A stretch of 64,000 nucleotides of DNA. Source: Diplocloster modestus (lineage in GTDB: Bacteria > Bacillota > Clostridia > Lachnospirales > Lachnospiraceae). The stretch's first letter is position 1, and the number at the start of each line of letters is the position of its first letter. The notes under the pieces were generated by a model. It searched no databases. It was not told where the DNA came from and saw only the letters and a program-made list of their open reading frames with translations. A program made the translations under genes and the position numbers. This document shows, piece after piece, positions 53,523-62,489 of the stretch. The stretch is from assembly GCF_019042245.1 (NCBI RefSeq), contig NZ_JAHQCX010000022.1, positions 24,321 to 88,320 of the forward strand. Direction: 5' to 3'.

Positions 53523-56063
53523 TCATTTTGTGCCTCCGTTCTTCTTGCCGAACAGTTTCTTGAACAGTTTTACAAGCTCATACCAGAGAACCGAAACGGC
53601 GGCAATGCCGGCGGCAGATAAAAGCTGTGTCGCGGAAAGCGGTGCAAGCTTCAATAGTCCAGCGACGGGTGTATAAAAAATCACAATAAGTCCGGCAATC
53701 GTGCCGATGTTTACCGCCCACATCACGATGTCTTTTGCCAGGCGAGCAACCGAACGAAATGCAAAATCACATTCCGAGCTATTGACCTGCACCAACAGAA
53801 GATTTGAAATCATAATAATTGCAAGTCCCATTGCACGGGCGACCGGTGCGTTGGCTTCGTTTCCCGCAAGAGTGGTGTAGTAGGCGCCGAACGATGCCGC
53901 AAAGAGGACAAGCCCCTGGAGCACACTCTTAATAAATATCCCAGGTGTCAGCATCTTTTCTTTTGGATTGCGGGGAGCGCGTTCCATAATGTCTCGTTCC
54001 GCAGGCTGACGCTCGAGAACAATAGAACAGGTCGGGTCGATAATCAACTCCAACAGAACCACATGAAGCGGAAGCAAAAAGAGTGCTACCGGAGCAATGC
54101 CGAGTATCGGTGCCAGAAGTGATGCAAACGCAATCGGAATGTGAATAGTGAAAACATATCCGATGGCTTTACGGATGTTATTGTAAATGCGTCTGCCGTC
54201 TTTCACCGTTTCCACAATGGTGGTGAAATTGTCGTCCAGCAGAATCAGGTCTGCTGCTTCTCTTGAAACTTCACTTCCGCGCTTGCCCATAGCAATACCA
54301 ATATCGGCGTATTTAAGAGCGGGCGCATCATTTACGCCATCACCCGTCATTGCAACAATTTCGCCGTTATCCTTGAATGCTTTGACGATTCGCATTTTAT
54401 GTTCCGGAACAACGCGAGAGAAGATACTGACTTCTTTTACTTTTTCACGCAGTTCATCATCGGTCATGTTGTTCAGTATATCGCCGGTGATGATGTGGTC
54501 ATAATTCTTCATGCCGATTTTTTTGGCAATCGACGCAGCGGTCACACCGTTGTCACCGGTGATCATCACGACCCGGATACCTGCTTTGTTACATACAGCA
54601 ATATCTGCTTTGACGCTTTCACGCGGCGGGTCGGCAAGACCGACAAGTCCAAGCAAAGTCAGCGAGCAGTCGGTGATTTTTGCGGGAATGTCCTTATCTG
54701 TCTGCGGAGTCGCAGTTGCAACGGCAATGACACGAAGACCGTTTGATGACAGTTCATTGATTTTCTTCTCGAATTCAGTCTTTTCTGCATCCGACATGGC
54801 GCAGATGGTCAGAATGCGTTCAGGTGAACCTTTGGCGGCAATGATTATTTTTCCATCCTTGCGCCAAATATGCCCCATCATCTTCAGCTCGTTGGTAAAT
54901 GGGTACTCTGTAATCAGCTCGCCGCCAAACAGTTCATCATGGGAAATTCCGTTCTTTTCACAGTATGCAAGCATAGCTTTTTCCATCGGGTCGTAGGCAT
55001 CGGTTTCACAGCCCATGCCCATGACGGTTACAAGCGACTTTTCGTCGCCATTCGTTGCCCACGTATCCTGCACGGTCATTTGGTTCATCGTGATCGTACC
55101 GGTTTTGTCTACGCACAGAACAGAAACCGCACCGAGCGTTTCCACGCACGGAAGTTTACGAACAAGTGAGTTCTTCTTGGCAAGGCGCCATGCGCCCATT
55201 GAGAGGAATACCGTTAAAATGACCGGGAATTCCTCGGGAATCATAGCCATAGCAAGAGTAACCCCCGAAAGTATACTTTCAATTATGCGGTCTTTGAAAA
55301 TATGGTCGGGAATATTGAGATAGGTGAACACGCCAACCAGCGCAAAGAGAACTGCGGCAATTCCGGCGCAGGTTTTGACAAGACTGCCGGTTTGCTTCTG
55401 GAGCGGCGTCTTTTCCTCCGGTGCGGTCGCAATATTAGCGCCAATCTTTCCATATTCGGTGGATGCGCCGATTTTATCTATCTGTACATATGCAGTACCC
55501 TGCATGACAAGCGTTCCTGCATAGCAATAATCTTTTCGCCAATAGTCTGTATACTCCGGTGCCGCATCGGTGTTTACCTTCCAAACTCCTTCTGCTTCTC
55601 CCGTCAAAGAAGACTCATCTACACAGAGGTCATTGCATTTGATAACAACGCCGTCTGCAGGAATTTTCACACCCTCGTAAATTAGCATTAAATCCCCCGG
55701 AACGAGGTCGGCGCTTGCAATTGTCTGTTCCTCGCCGTCACGGATAACCTTGATGTGAGGAGCCGACAGATCCTTGAGAGCGTTCAATGTTTTGTCGGTT
55801 TTCCATTCTTGAATTACATCAATCGAAATCATTCCGATGACAAAGACAAGCATAATTGCACCATCTCTCGGCTCACCGAGAAAAAAATAAATAATTGCAG
55901 CAACAATCAGCAAAAGGAACATCGGCTCACAGATAATGTGAAAGGCTTTTTGGATAAAACTTTCCTTCTTCTGTGGTGTCAGTTCGTTTTTGCCATATTT
56001 GTTCTGCAACTGTCGGGCTTGGGCAGTCGAAAGACCTGCCATGTTCTGTTTTTCATTTGTCAT
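53523..56063 (-). CDS. P-type cation ATPase with PEEFP motif
   Basis: This 846-residue pump has all P-type landmarks: LTGEAEG in the actuator domain, D319 in CVDKTGTIT, KGSPE in the nucleotide domain, TGDGVNDAPALK in the hinge, and about ten membrane helices. The M4 ion-binding motif is PEEFP, not the PEGMP of the Ca2+-type pump at 8.6 kb, so it probably moves another ion, or Ca2+ with altered affinity. GGAGGA precedes the ATG. On its strand it is followed by a dead CDF metal transporter, which supports a metal role. Base composition is lower in GC than in the core genes to the left. Confidence 0.9.
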   Translation of the reverse strand: MTNEKQNMAGLSTAQARQLQNKYGKNELTPQKKESFIQKAFHIICEPMFLLLIVAAIIYFFLGEPRDGAIMLVFVIGMISIDVIQEWKTDKTLNALKDLSAPHIKVIRDGEEQTIASADLVPGDLMLIYEGVKIPADGVVIKCNDLCVDESSLTGEAEGVWKVNTDAAPEYTDYWRKDYCYAGTLVMQGTAYVQIDKIGASTEYGKIGANIATAPEEKTPLQKQTGSLVKTCAGIAAVLFALVGVFTYLNIPDHIFKDRIIESILSGVTLAMAMIPEEFPVILTVFLSMGAWRLAKKNSLVRKLPCVETLGAVSVLCVDKTGTITMNQMTVQDTWATNGDEKSLVTVMGMGCETDAYDPMEKAMLAYCEKNGISHDELFGGELITEYPFTNELKMMGHIWRKDGKIIIAAKGSPERILTICAMSDAEKTEFEKKINELSSNGLRVIAVATATPQTDKDIPAKITDCSLTLLGLVGLADPPRESVKADIAVCNKAGIRVVMITGDNGVTAASIAKKIGMKNYDHIITGDILNNMTDDELREKVKEVSIFSRVVPEHKMRIVKAFKDNGEIVAMTGDGVNDAPALKYADIGIAMGKRGSEVSREAADLILLDDNFTTIVETVKDGRRIYNNIRKAIGYVFTIHIPIAFASLLAPILGIAPVALFLLPLHVVLLELIIDPTCSIVLERQPAERDIMERAPRNPKEKMLTPGIFIKSVLQGLVLFAASFGAYYTTLAGNEANAPVARAMGLAIIMISNLLLVQVNSSECDFAFRSVARLAKDIVMWAVNIGTIAGLIVIFYTPVAGLLKLAPLSATQLLSAAGIAAVSVLWYELVKLFKKLFGKKNGGTK

Positions 56064-56459
56064 AAAAGAATCCTCCGTTTCCCGCTGTCATATCGACATT
56101 GCGGTGTCTTGATTTCTCCTATGGCACTTCATTGAGGTCGGCTGTTCCGTAAGTATGAAAAACGGATATAAAAATAGCACACCTATGGAACATACAACTG
56201 TCCCACAGATATGCTTGTTAGCTATCTGCTGCCGATTGCTGGTCGGCCCGGCCCCACGCCCTATCGGGCATCGCCTGCTCAGTTTGTACTGGTGATCTCG
56301 CATTCCCGGAAGGGGAATGTAATGCAGTGCAAAGAGATTTTAAATAGATTACTACATATATATGCAAATGTCAATGTGTTTGTGACATTTTTCATGCCCG
56401 GCGCGTGTGATGCGTTAGACGGGAAAAGGAAAGCAAATCAAGCAATAGCAAGGAACACC
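56064..56459. other. Gap between ATPase and lipoprotein remnant
   Basis: This 396-bp region holds the ATPase promoter (minus strand) and no gene that I can support. A small hairpin AAATGTCA/TGACATTT with T residues (56366-56392) could be a weak terminator. The stretch 56235-56285 is GC-rich and unlike its surroundings, consistent with patchwork DNA. Confidence 0.4.
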
Positions 56460-56795
56460 ATGAGAAAGGATGGAAAAAGAAAGATGACTATGAAAAGAGT
56501 TCGGGCATTACTGCTTACCGCCACTATGCTGACCGGTATGCTCACCGGCTGTGGCGGAAAGTCACAGGAGAGCGCTGCGAATGAGGAACCGCAGGTGTCA
56601 GCAGCCGCAGCTCTTATCAACAGTTATTCCGCCAGCAGTACAAACTATATTGGAAACGACCTGGGAACCCTAATCGGTCCCGTAGCGGACTTGCCACTTC
56701 AAGGGGAGAATTTTACGAATTTACCGGCGGGAGTGAATGGAATGTCTGGTATGAGGAAACCTTCTCTGACTGTGCAGATTCTTTTCCCAGAATAA
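56460..56795 (+). CDS. Short putative lipoprotein, possibly truncated
   Basis: This 111-residue frame starts with ATG at 56460 after AAGGAACACC. It has a basic N-terminus, a hydrophobic segment and a lipobox-like LTGC followed by GGKSQESAANEEP, so it would be exported and lipidated. The part after about residue 90 (NGMSGMRKPSLTVQILFPE) does not look like the Ser/Thr-rich region before it and may be foreign sequence joined by a rearrangement. I do not recognise a family. It is probably the N-terminal stump of a larger lipoprotein gene. Confidence 0.5.
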   Translation: MRKDGKRKMTMKRVRALLLTATMLTGMLTGCGGKSQESAANEEPQVSAAAALINSYSASSTNYIGNDLGTLIGPVADLPLQGENFTNLPAGVNGMSGMRKPSLTVQILFPE

Positions 56796-56800
56796 TCATT

Positions 56801-56850
56801 GAAAATAAAACAAGACACGGTATGGAATAGTGAGACCATGACGTGTCTTG
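56801..56850 (-). terminator. Terminator of a lost minus-strand kinase gene
   Basis: CAAGACACG (56811-56819) pairs with CGTGTCTTG (56842-56850). Read on the minus strand the stem is followed by a T-rich tract (56801-56810). It lies just after the stop codon of the kinase tail at 56865. Confidence 0.75.
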
Positions 56851-56864
56851 GTTTATGGGTCCCC

Positions 56865-56933
56865 TCAGATCGCAAACCGTACGGTGAACGTGCCGTCTTT
56901 CGCCTCGTAGAAAGAGAGGCCGCCGCCTCCATA
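56865..56933 (-). pseudogene. C-terminal tail of a GHKL sensor histidine kinase
   Basis: On the minus strand these 69 bp read YGGGGLSFYEAKDGTFTVRF-A-I-stop, the usual ending of a GHKL-type histidine kinase, followed by a terminator. Upstream of the tyrosine the similarity stops abruptly at the edge of the adhesin fragment, so the rest of the kinase has been deleted by a rearrangement. Confidence 0.65.
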
Positions 56934-57465
56934 TGGAAACGCAGAGTGTGACTCTGGATGGGAGTAATCCAGTTTCCCCAGGTGATAAAACAACCATACC
57001 GGATGGAATGCGCGTTTATATTTCCCAGGGGGGAAGCCTGACCATAACGGGACAGATTCATAATCAGGGAGCCATATATGGTACGGTTACCATATCCGGA
57101 ACCGGAGGGAATCTGGAAAATGGAACGGACGGTGCGGACAATACCGGCGTTTATCTGAAATCCTGCGTGTTGAAGGACGGAGGCAGTATCAATAAACGCG
57201 GAACCATAGAGCGCGGTGAAGTAGTAAAGGGAGTACTGTATAACTTCGGAACAGTCAAGGATGGAAAAGTAAGCGGCGGAACTTATTATAATGACGCAGA
57301 CGGCATAAGCGCAGTGGTCGAGATCACAGGCAGCACGGTATATAATATGTGATATTAAACGGGGGGACCCTATATAACAAACGCCATCCGTCCACAAATG
57401 AACCGGGAACAATGACAACGGTGACGGCGAATGCCGGTAATCAATCTGCAAATCCTATTGCTTGA
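56933..57465 (+). pseudogene. Frameshifted adhesin/beta-helix fragment
   Basis: From 56933 an open frame of 139 codons encodes Gly/Thr/Asn-rich repeats (ISQGGSLTITGQIHNQGAIYG, GTIERGEVVKGVLYNFGTV) of the type found in beta-helical cell-surface proteins. It ends at 57352. In another frame the same style continues (TLYNKRHPSTNEPG, TVTANAGNQSANPIA) to a stop at 57465. There is no signal peptide, no ribosome site and no C-terminal anchor. I read it as an internal or C-terminal fragment of a large surface protein with a frameshift. The -35 box of the GntR promoter overlaps its end. Confidence 0.65.
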
Positions 57466-57499
57466 CAAGGTGCTACAGCTGTTATATTATGTGTATAAC
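57462..57499 (+). promoter_or_regulatory. Promoter and operator of the GntR-clpC unit
   Basis: TTGACA (57462-57467), a 17-bp spacer and TATTAT (57485-57490). GTTATA (57481-57486) and TATAAC (57494-57499) form an inverted repeat across the -10 with a 7-bp centre, the likely binding site of the GntR-family protein encoded next. Confidence 0.85.
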
Positions 57500-57555
57500 A
57501 AAAAAACGGATTAAAAATCATCGGACATACATATAATGAATGGAAGGGTGATATT

Positions 57556-57924
57556 GTGGTTATACAGATAGATTTTAACAGTGACGAAGCGATTTACATC
57601 CAGCTGAGAAATCAGATCATCGTGGGCATAGCCACTTCTGAGATCCAGGAAGGGGACGCGCTGCCCAGTGTCAGGCAGCTGGCGGATCATATCGGCATTA
57701 ATATGCATACAGTGAATAAGGCTTATACGGTGCTGAAGCAGGAAGGATTTATCCAGCTGGACAGAAGAAAAGGCGCGGTCATCGCACTGAACGCGGACAA
57801 GCTGCAGGCGCTGGGAGAGATGAAGAAGGAATTGAAAGTACTTCTGGCCAAAGCGATCTGCAACGATATCAGCTGTGAGGAAGTGCACGATATGATTGAT
57901 GAGATCTTTGAGGAATATGATTAG
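57556..57924 (+). CDS. YtrA-subfamily GntR regulator
   Basis: This 122-residue protein consists of an N-terminal GntR winged helix (EGDALPSVRQLADHIGINMHTVNKAY, about residues 34-59) and a short C-terminal helical part, the layout of YtrA-type regulators. It starts with GTG at 57556 behind GGAAGGGTG. Usual YtrA partners are ABC transporters; here the partner 18 bp downstream is clpC. It most likely represses this unit through the GTTATA/TATAAC operator. Confidence 0.9.
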   Translation: MVIQIDFNSDEAIYIQLRNQIIVGIATSEIQEGDALPSVRQLADHIGINMHTVNKAYTVLKQEGFIQLDRRKGAVIALNADKLQALGEMKKELKVLLAKAICNDISCEEVHDMIDEIFEEYD

Positions 57925-57942
57925 TTTACAGGAGGAGCATAC

Positions 57943-60387
57943 ATGCGAAAACAGTTAACTCAGAAGGCTTTGAATGTTTTAAAGATTGCGGAAAAGACTT
58001 CACAGGAATTAAAACATAGCTATGTTGGTACCGAACATATCCTGGTCGGATTACTGCAGGAGGACGGCGGAGTGGCGGGCCAGGCTCTGATGAACCAGGG
58101 GGTGGAAGTGAAGAAGCTGCTGGATCTGATCGGGGATCTGATCGCCCCGTCTGAGCAGACCGGACTGCAGGAACCGGAAGGGCTTACACCCCGGGCCCAG
58201 AATATCCTGGAAAAAAGTGAGACTCAGGCGGAGCGCTTCCGCAGTGAAAGGATAGGAACCGAACATATCCTGCTGGCGATCCTGCACGAAGGCGACAGTG
58301 TAGCGACCCGGTTACTCACGACGCTGGGGGTCAATATCCCCAAACTATTTATGGAAGTGATTCTGGCCATGGGGCTGGACCCCAACGCATACAAGGATGA
58401 GTTCCAGCGCGGTGCAAAAGAAGCAACGGCGACGCCTGTGCTGGATCAGTACAGCAGAGATCTGACGGAGATGGCCCGTGAGGGCAAACTGGACCCGGTA
58501 GTGGGAAGGGAAGAAGAAACCGCCCGTGTGATCCAGATCCTGAGCCGGCGGACAAAGAATAACCCGTGCCTGATCGGTGAGCCGGGCGTAGGCAAGACGG
58601 CTATCGCGGAAGGGCTGGCTTCCCGGATCGTGGCGGGCGACGTGCCGGAGACGGTGCGGGATAAGCGGCTGGTGACCCTGGATGTGTCCGGTTTGGTCGC
58701 CGGGTCAAAATACCGGGGGGAATTCGAGGAGCGGATCAAGCGGGTGATCGAGGAAGTGCGTAATAATGGCAACATCCTTCTCTTTATCGATGAAATCCAT
58801 ACGATCATCGGTGCAGGCGGTGCGGAGGGGGCCATCGATGCCTCCAATATCCTGAAACCGTCTCTAGCCAGAGGGGAGATCCAGCTGATCGGAGCCACCA
58901 CGATCGAAGAATACCGTAAATATATTGAAAAAGATGCTGCTCTGGAGCGCCGGTTCCAGCCGGTGAATGTGGAAGAACCCACGGAGGAGCAGACTGTGGA
59001 GATATTAAAGGGACTGCGTCCGTATTATGAAAACCATCATCAGGTAATGATCACGGATGAGGCGCTGGAAGCGGCGGTTAAGATGTCCGCCCGCTATATC
59101 AATGACCGGTTTCTGCCGGATAAAGCCATCGACCTGATCGACGAAGCCTCCTCAAAAGTCCGGCTGCTGGGGCTTAAGACCTCCAAGGCAGGAAAGCTGG
59201 AGACGGAGATCGACCAGTTAAATAAGGAGATGGAACAGGCGATCCGCAGCGGCAGCTATCAGGAAGCCGGCAGCCTCAAAGCAGAGATCCATAAGAAAAA
59301 ACAGACGCTGGAACGCCGGCAGCTGCAGGCTGCCAAGGGCACCGGGCGTAAGAAATTAACCGTAGGGGAAAATGAAATTGCCGATATCGTATCCGGGTGG
59401 ACGAAGATACCGGTGCAAAAGCTGGCGGAGGCGGAGAGCGCCAGACTGCTGCGTCTGGATAAGACCCTTCATAAACGGGTGATCGGCCAGGAAGAGGCGG
59501 TCACCGCAGTGGCAAGAGCGGTAAAACGCGGGCGGGTAGGCCTTAAGGATCCGGGACGCCCGATCGGTTCTTTTTTGTTCCTGGGGCCTACCGGTGTGGG
59601 CAAGACGGAGCTCTCGAAGGCACTGGCGGAGGCTCTCTTCGGCAATGAGCAGGCTTTGATCCGGATCGATATGTCGGAATATATGGAGAAACACAGCGTA
59701 TCCAAGATGATCGGCTCTCCTCCGGGATATGTAGGCCACGAGGACGGCGGGCAGTTAAGTGAAAAAGTGCGCCGGAATCCCTATTCGGTAGTGCTGTTTG
59801 ACGAGATCGAGAAGGCGCATCCGGATGTGTTCAATATCCTGCTGCAGGTCCTGGACGACGGACATATTACCGATTCCCAGGGCAGAAAAGTGGATTTTAA
59901 AAATACGGTTATCATTATGACCTCCAACGCGGGCGCTGCGTCCATCATTTCTCCCAAGAAACTGGGCTTTTCTACCTCATCGGATGAAAAACAAAACTAT
60001 GAATACATGAAAAACGGAGTGATGGAAGAAGTAAAGAGAATGTTCAAGCCGGAATTCCTGAACAGGATCGATGATACCATCGTATTCCATGCCCTCTCCA
60101 AAGAACATGTGCAGCAGATCGTTAGCCTGATGGCAAAGGAACTGTCCGAGCGCAGTATGAACCAAATGGGTATCAAATTAACGGTTACCCCCAGCGTGCG
60201 AAAATATATAGCAGAAACGGCTTTTGACGCCAAATATGGAGCCAGGCCGCTTCGCCGGGCGATCCAGAATAAGATCGAGGACCGGCTGGCCCAGGAGATA
60301 CTTTCCGGTACCATTAAGACAGGAGACCATGCGGTGGTCAGCATGCATAATAAGGAAATTTGTGTGAACAAAAGCATAAATGACTAG
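57943..60387 (+). CDS. clpC: ClpC-type AAA+ unfoldase
   Basis: This 814-residue protein unfolds damaged or regulatory proteins for the ClpP protease. It has two N-terminal Clp repeats (1-145), a first AAA+ domain with GEPGVGKT (K218), a coiled middle domain (about 410-470), a second AAA+ domain with GPTGVGKT (K554), and the ClpP-docking loop L674-G675-F676. The presence of the middle domain and of the LGF loop distinguishes it from ClpB. In Bacillus the gene is preceded by ctsR-mcsA-mcsB; none of these is here, and a GntR regulator takes their place. CAGGAGGAG precedes the ATG. Confidence 0.95.
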   Translation: MRKQLTQKALNVLKIAEKTSQELKHSYVGTEHILVGLLQEDGGVAGQALMNQGVEVKKLLDLIGDLIAPSEQTGLQEPEGLTPRAQNILEKSETQAERFRSERIGTEHILLAILHEGDSVATRLLTTLGVNIPKLFMEVILAMGLDPNAYKDEFQRGAKEATATPVLDQYSRDLTEMAREGKLDPVVGREEETARVIQILSRRTKNNPCLIGEPGVGKTAIAEGLASRIVAGDVPETVRDKRLVTLDVSGLVAGSKYRGEFEERIKRVIEEVRNNGNILLFIDEIHTIIGAGGAEGAIDASNILKPSLARGEIQLIGATTIEEYRKYIEKDAALERRFQPVNVEEPTEEQTVEILKGLRPYYENHHQVMITDEALEAAVKMSARYINDRFLPDKAIDLIDEASSKVRLLGLKTSKAGKLETEIDQLNKEMEQAIRSGSYQEAGSLKAEIHKKKQTLERRQLQAAKGTGRKKLTVGENEIADIVSGWTKIPVQKLAEAESARLLRLDKTLHKRVIGQEEAVTAVARAVKRGRVGLKDPGRPIGSFLFLGPTGVGKTELSKALAEALFGNEQALIRIDMSEYMEKHSVSKMIGSPPGYVGHEDGGQLSEKVRRNPYSVVLFDEIEKAHPDVFNILLQVLDDGHITDSQGRKVDFKNTVIIMTSNAGAASIISPKKLGFSTSSDEKQNYEYMKNGVMEEVKRMFKPEFLNRIDDTIVFHALSKEHVQQIVSLMAKELSERSMNQMGIKLTVTPSVRKYIAETAFDAKYGARPLRRAIQNKIEDRLAQEILSGTIKTGDHAVVSMHNKEICVNKSIND

Positions 60388-60483
60388 CAATGGGAAGCGA
60401 TTTATTATATAATATTCCAGTAGGCTGCTGAAATGAACGGCAGTGTCGATACAGGGTCATGAATAAGTAGGAGGGCTTGACAA

Positions 60484-60900
60484 ATGTCAGTAGTAAAAGA
60501 GTTAATACGCACCGAGGCAGACGGCACCATCAGTTTTGGAGACTATGAGTTGGCTGCTAAGACAAAGCTGGAGGATTTCGAATTTCAGGGGGATCTGTAC
60601 AAAGTAAAAACCTTCAAAGAAATCACCAAACTGGAAAAGAACGGTATGTTTGTTTATGAGTCCGTGCCCGGTACAGCCGTATATAACCTGAAGGAGACAG
60701 AAGAAGGCGTTGAATTCACGGTGGAAGGCTGGGAAGATCCGCAGATTACACTGGAATTGGAAGAAGAGACAGAATATGAGATCCTGATCAATGATACCAA
60801 TGCCGGAACGATGAAGACAAACTTGAGCGGCAAGTTAACTCTGAGCGTGGAACTGGGAGATGAAGATCAGATCGGCGTGAAAGTAATTAAGATGTCGTAA
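60484..60900 (+). CDS. Conserved Lachnospiraceae protein ('endosialidase')
   Basis: This 138-residue acidic protein starts MSVVKELIRTEADGTISFGDYEL and is made mostly of beta-strand-like segments (VYNLKETEEGVEFTVEGWEDPQ). Similar proteins in Lachnospiraceae genomes are commonly labelled 'endosialidase', but it lacks the size and motifs of a sialidase, so that name is not supported. No signal peptide is visible. It sits between clpC and radA with AGGAGG before the ATG. The function is unknown. Confidence 0.7.
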   Translation: MSVVKELIRTEADGTISFGDYELAAKTKLEDFEFQGDLYKVKTFKEITKLEKNGMFVYESVPGTAVYNLKETEEGVEFTVEGWEDPQITLELEEETEYEILINDTNAGTMKTNLSGKLTLSVELGDEDQIGVKVIKMS

Positions 60901-61032
60901 TTGTATTCGTTATAAAAATCAGAATATTGGGGGCTGCTAAAGTAAAGGATTCCTGCCGTCAAACAGGCTCTTTTACTGAAGCGGCCTTTGTCATATCAAG
61001 GAGGCCGCGGATATGCGGCGCTGGAGGAAAGA

Positions 61033-62394
61033 ATGGCAAAAGCAAAAACAACCGCATATTTCTGTCAGAGCTGCGGCTATGAATCATCCAAGTGGATGGG
61101 ACAGTGCCCGGCGTGCCGGGAATGGAACACCTTTGTGGAAGAACCGGTGGCTCCGTCAAAAAGCGCCGGGAAGATGCAAAAGCGTAACGCGAACGAACCT
61201 GTGAAATTATCATCCATTGAAATGAATACAGAGGACCGGGTCCAAACGGGAATCCATGAATTGGACAGGGTATTGGGCGGAGGCATCGTGGCAGGTTCTC
61301 TGATTCTGGTGGGCGGTGATCCCGGGATCGGGAAATCTACCCTGTTACTTCAGGTGTGTCAGAATCTGTCCACACAGAACCGGAAAGTACTGTACATATC
61401 AGGAGAAGAATCTTTGCGCCAGATTAAGATCCGGGCGGAGCGCATCGGCAGCTTTACCAACGATCTGATGCTCCTGTGCGAGACAAACCTGGAAGTAATC
61501 GAGGAGGCCATCAACCGGATGAAACCGGAGATCGTGATCATCGACTCGATCCAGACCATGTACCGGGAAGATGTGTCATCGGCTCCAGGGAGTGTGTCCC
61601 AAGTACGGGAATCCACCTCCACCTTTATGCAGATCGCCAAAGGAATGAACATCTCCATTTTCCTGGTTGGGCATGTCACGAAAGAAGGTGTGGTAGCCGG
61701 GCCTAGAGTGCTGGAGCACATGGTAGATACAGTGCTCTACTTTGAAGGGGACCGGCACGCGGCCTATCGGATTCTGCGGGGAGTGAAGAATCGGTTTGGT
61801 TCCACCAACGAGATCGGTGTGTTTGAGATGAGGGAAAAAGGGCTGGCGGAAGTAGCCAATCCCTCGGAATTTATGTTAAATGGTAAACCGGAAGGAGCTT
61901 CCGGCTCCGTGGTGGCCTGCTCGATGGAAGGAACGCGTCCGATCTTAATCGAGATCCAGGCGCTGGTTTGTCACAGTAACTTCGGAATACCCAGGAGGAC
62001 AGCCGCCGGAACAGATTTTAACCGTGTAAATCTGCTTATGGCAGTATTGGAAAAGAGAGTGGGCCTTCAATTATCCGCCTGTGATGCTTATGTGAATCTG
62101 GCCGGAGGCATCAAAATGAACGAACCGGCGGTAGATCTGGGGATTGTCATGGCGATCGTTTCAAGCTTCAAGAACCAGCCGGTTGATGATAAGACGATCG
62201 TATTCGGGGAAGTGGGATTAAGCGGCGAGGTACGTGCTGTGAATATGGCGGAACAGCGTGTGCTGGAGGCCAGAAAACTGGGATTTGAAACAGTGGTGCT
62301 GCCAAAAGTATCGCTAGATTCTCTTCCTAAGATCGGGGGGATCTCACTTAAGGGAGTAAAGACGGTCAGGGATGCCATTGGAATTATTGGATAG
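61033..62394 (+). CDS. radA: DNA repair protein RadA
   Basis: This 453-residue protein helps process recombination intermediates by driving branch migration with RecA. It has the zinc finger C11-x2-C14...C25-x2-C28, a RecA-like ATPase with Walker A GGDPGIGKST (K101), the RadA-specific motif KNRFG (252-256), and a C-terminal Lon-like domain. The ATG at 61033 is used, behind GGAGGAAAG. The clpC-radA proximity is common in Firmicutes, which supports the assignment. Confidence 0.96.
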   Translation: MAKAKTTAYFCQSCGYESSKWMGQCPACREWNTFVEEPVAPSKSAGKMQKRNANEPVKLSSIEMNTEDRVQTGIHELDRVLGGGIVAGSLILVGGDPGIGKSTLLLQVCQNLSTQNRKVLYISGEESLRQIKIRAERIGSFTNDLMLLCETNLEVIEEAINRMKPEIVIIDSIQTMYREDVSSAPGSVSQVRESTSTFMQIAKGMNISIFLVGHVTKEGVVAGPRVLEHMVDTVLYFEGDRHAAYRILRGVKNRFGSTNEIGVFEMREKGLAEVANPSEFMLNGKPEGASGSVVACSMEGTRPILIEIQALVCHSNFGIPRRTAAGTDFNRVNLLMAVLEKRVGLQLSACDAYVNLAGGIKMNEPAVDLGIVMAIVSSFKNQPVDDKTIVFGEVGLSGEVRAVNMAEQRVLEARKLGFETVVLPKVSLDSLPKIGGISLKGVKTVRDAIGIIG

Positions 62395-62489
62395 TGCCTT
62401 GTATGTAATCGGCATCTTTCCTTTCCGCCGCCGCGTCCCCGGAGTGATTTTTTTGTTTATAGGAACGTCCTTAGTTCTTCTCTGCAACA

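Noticed and set aside
60484..60900. Sialidase activity of the 138-residue protein
   Set aside because: The name is a common database label, but the protein is far too small and has no Asp-box or catalytic arginine triad.
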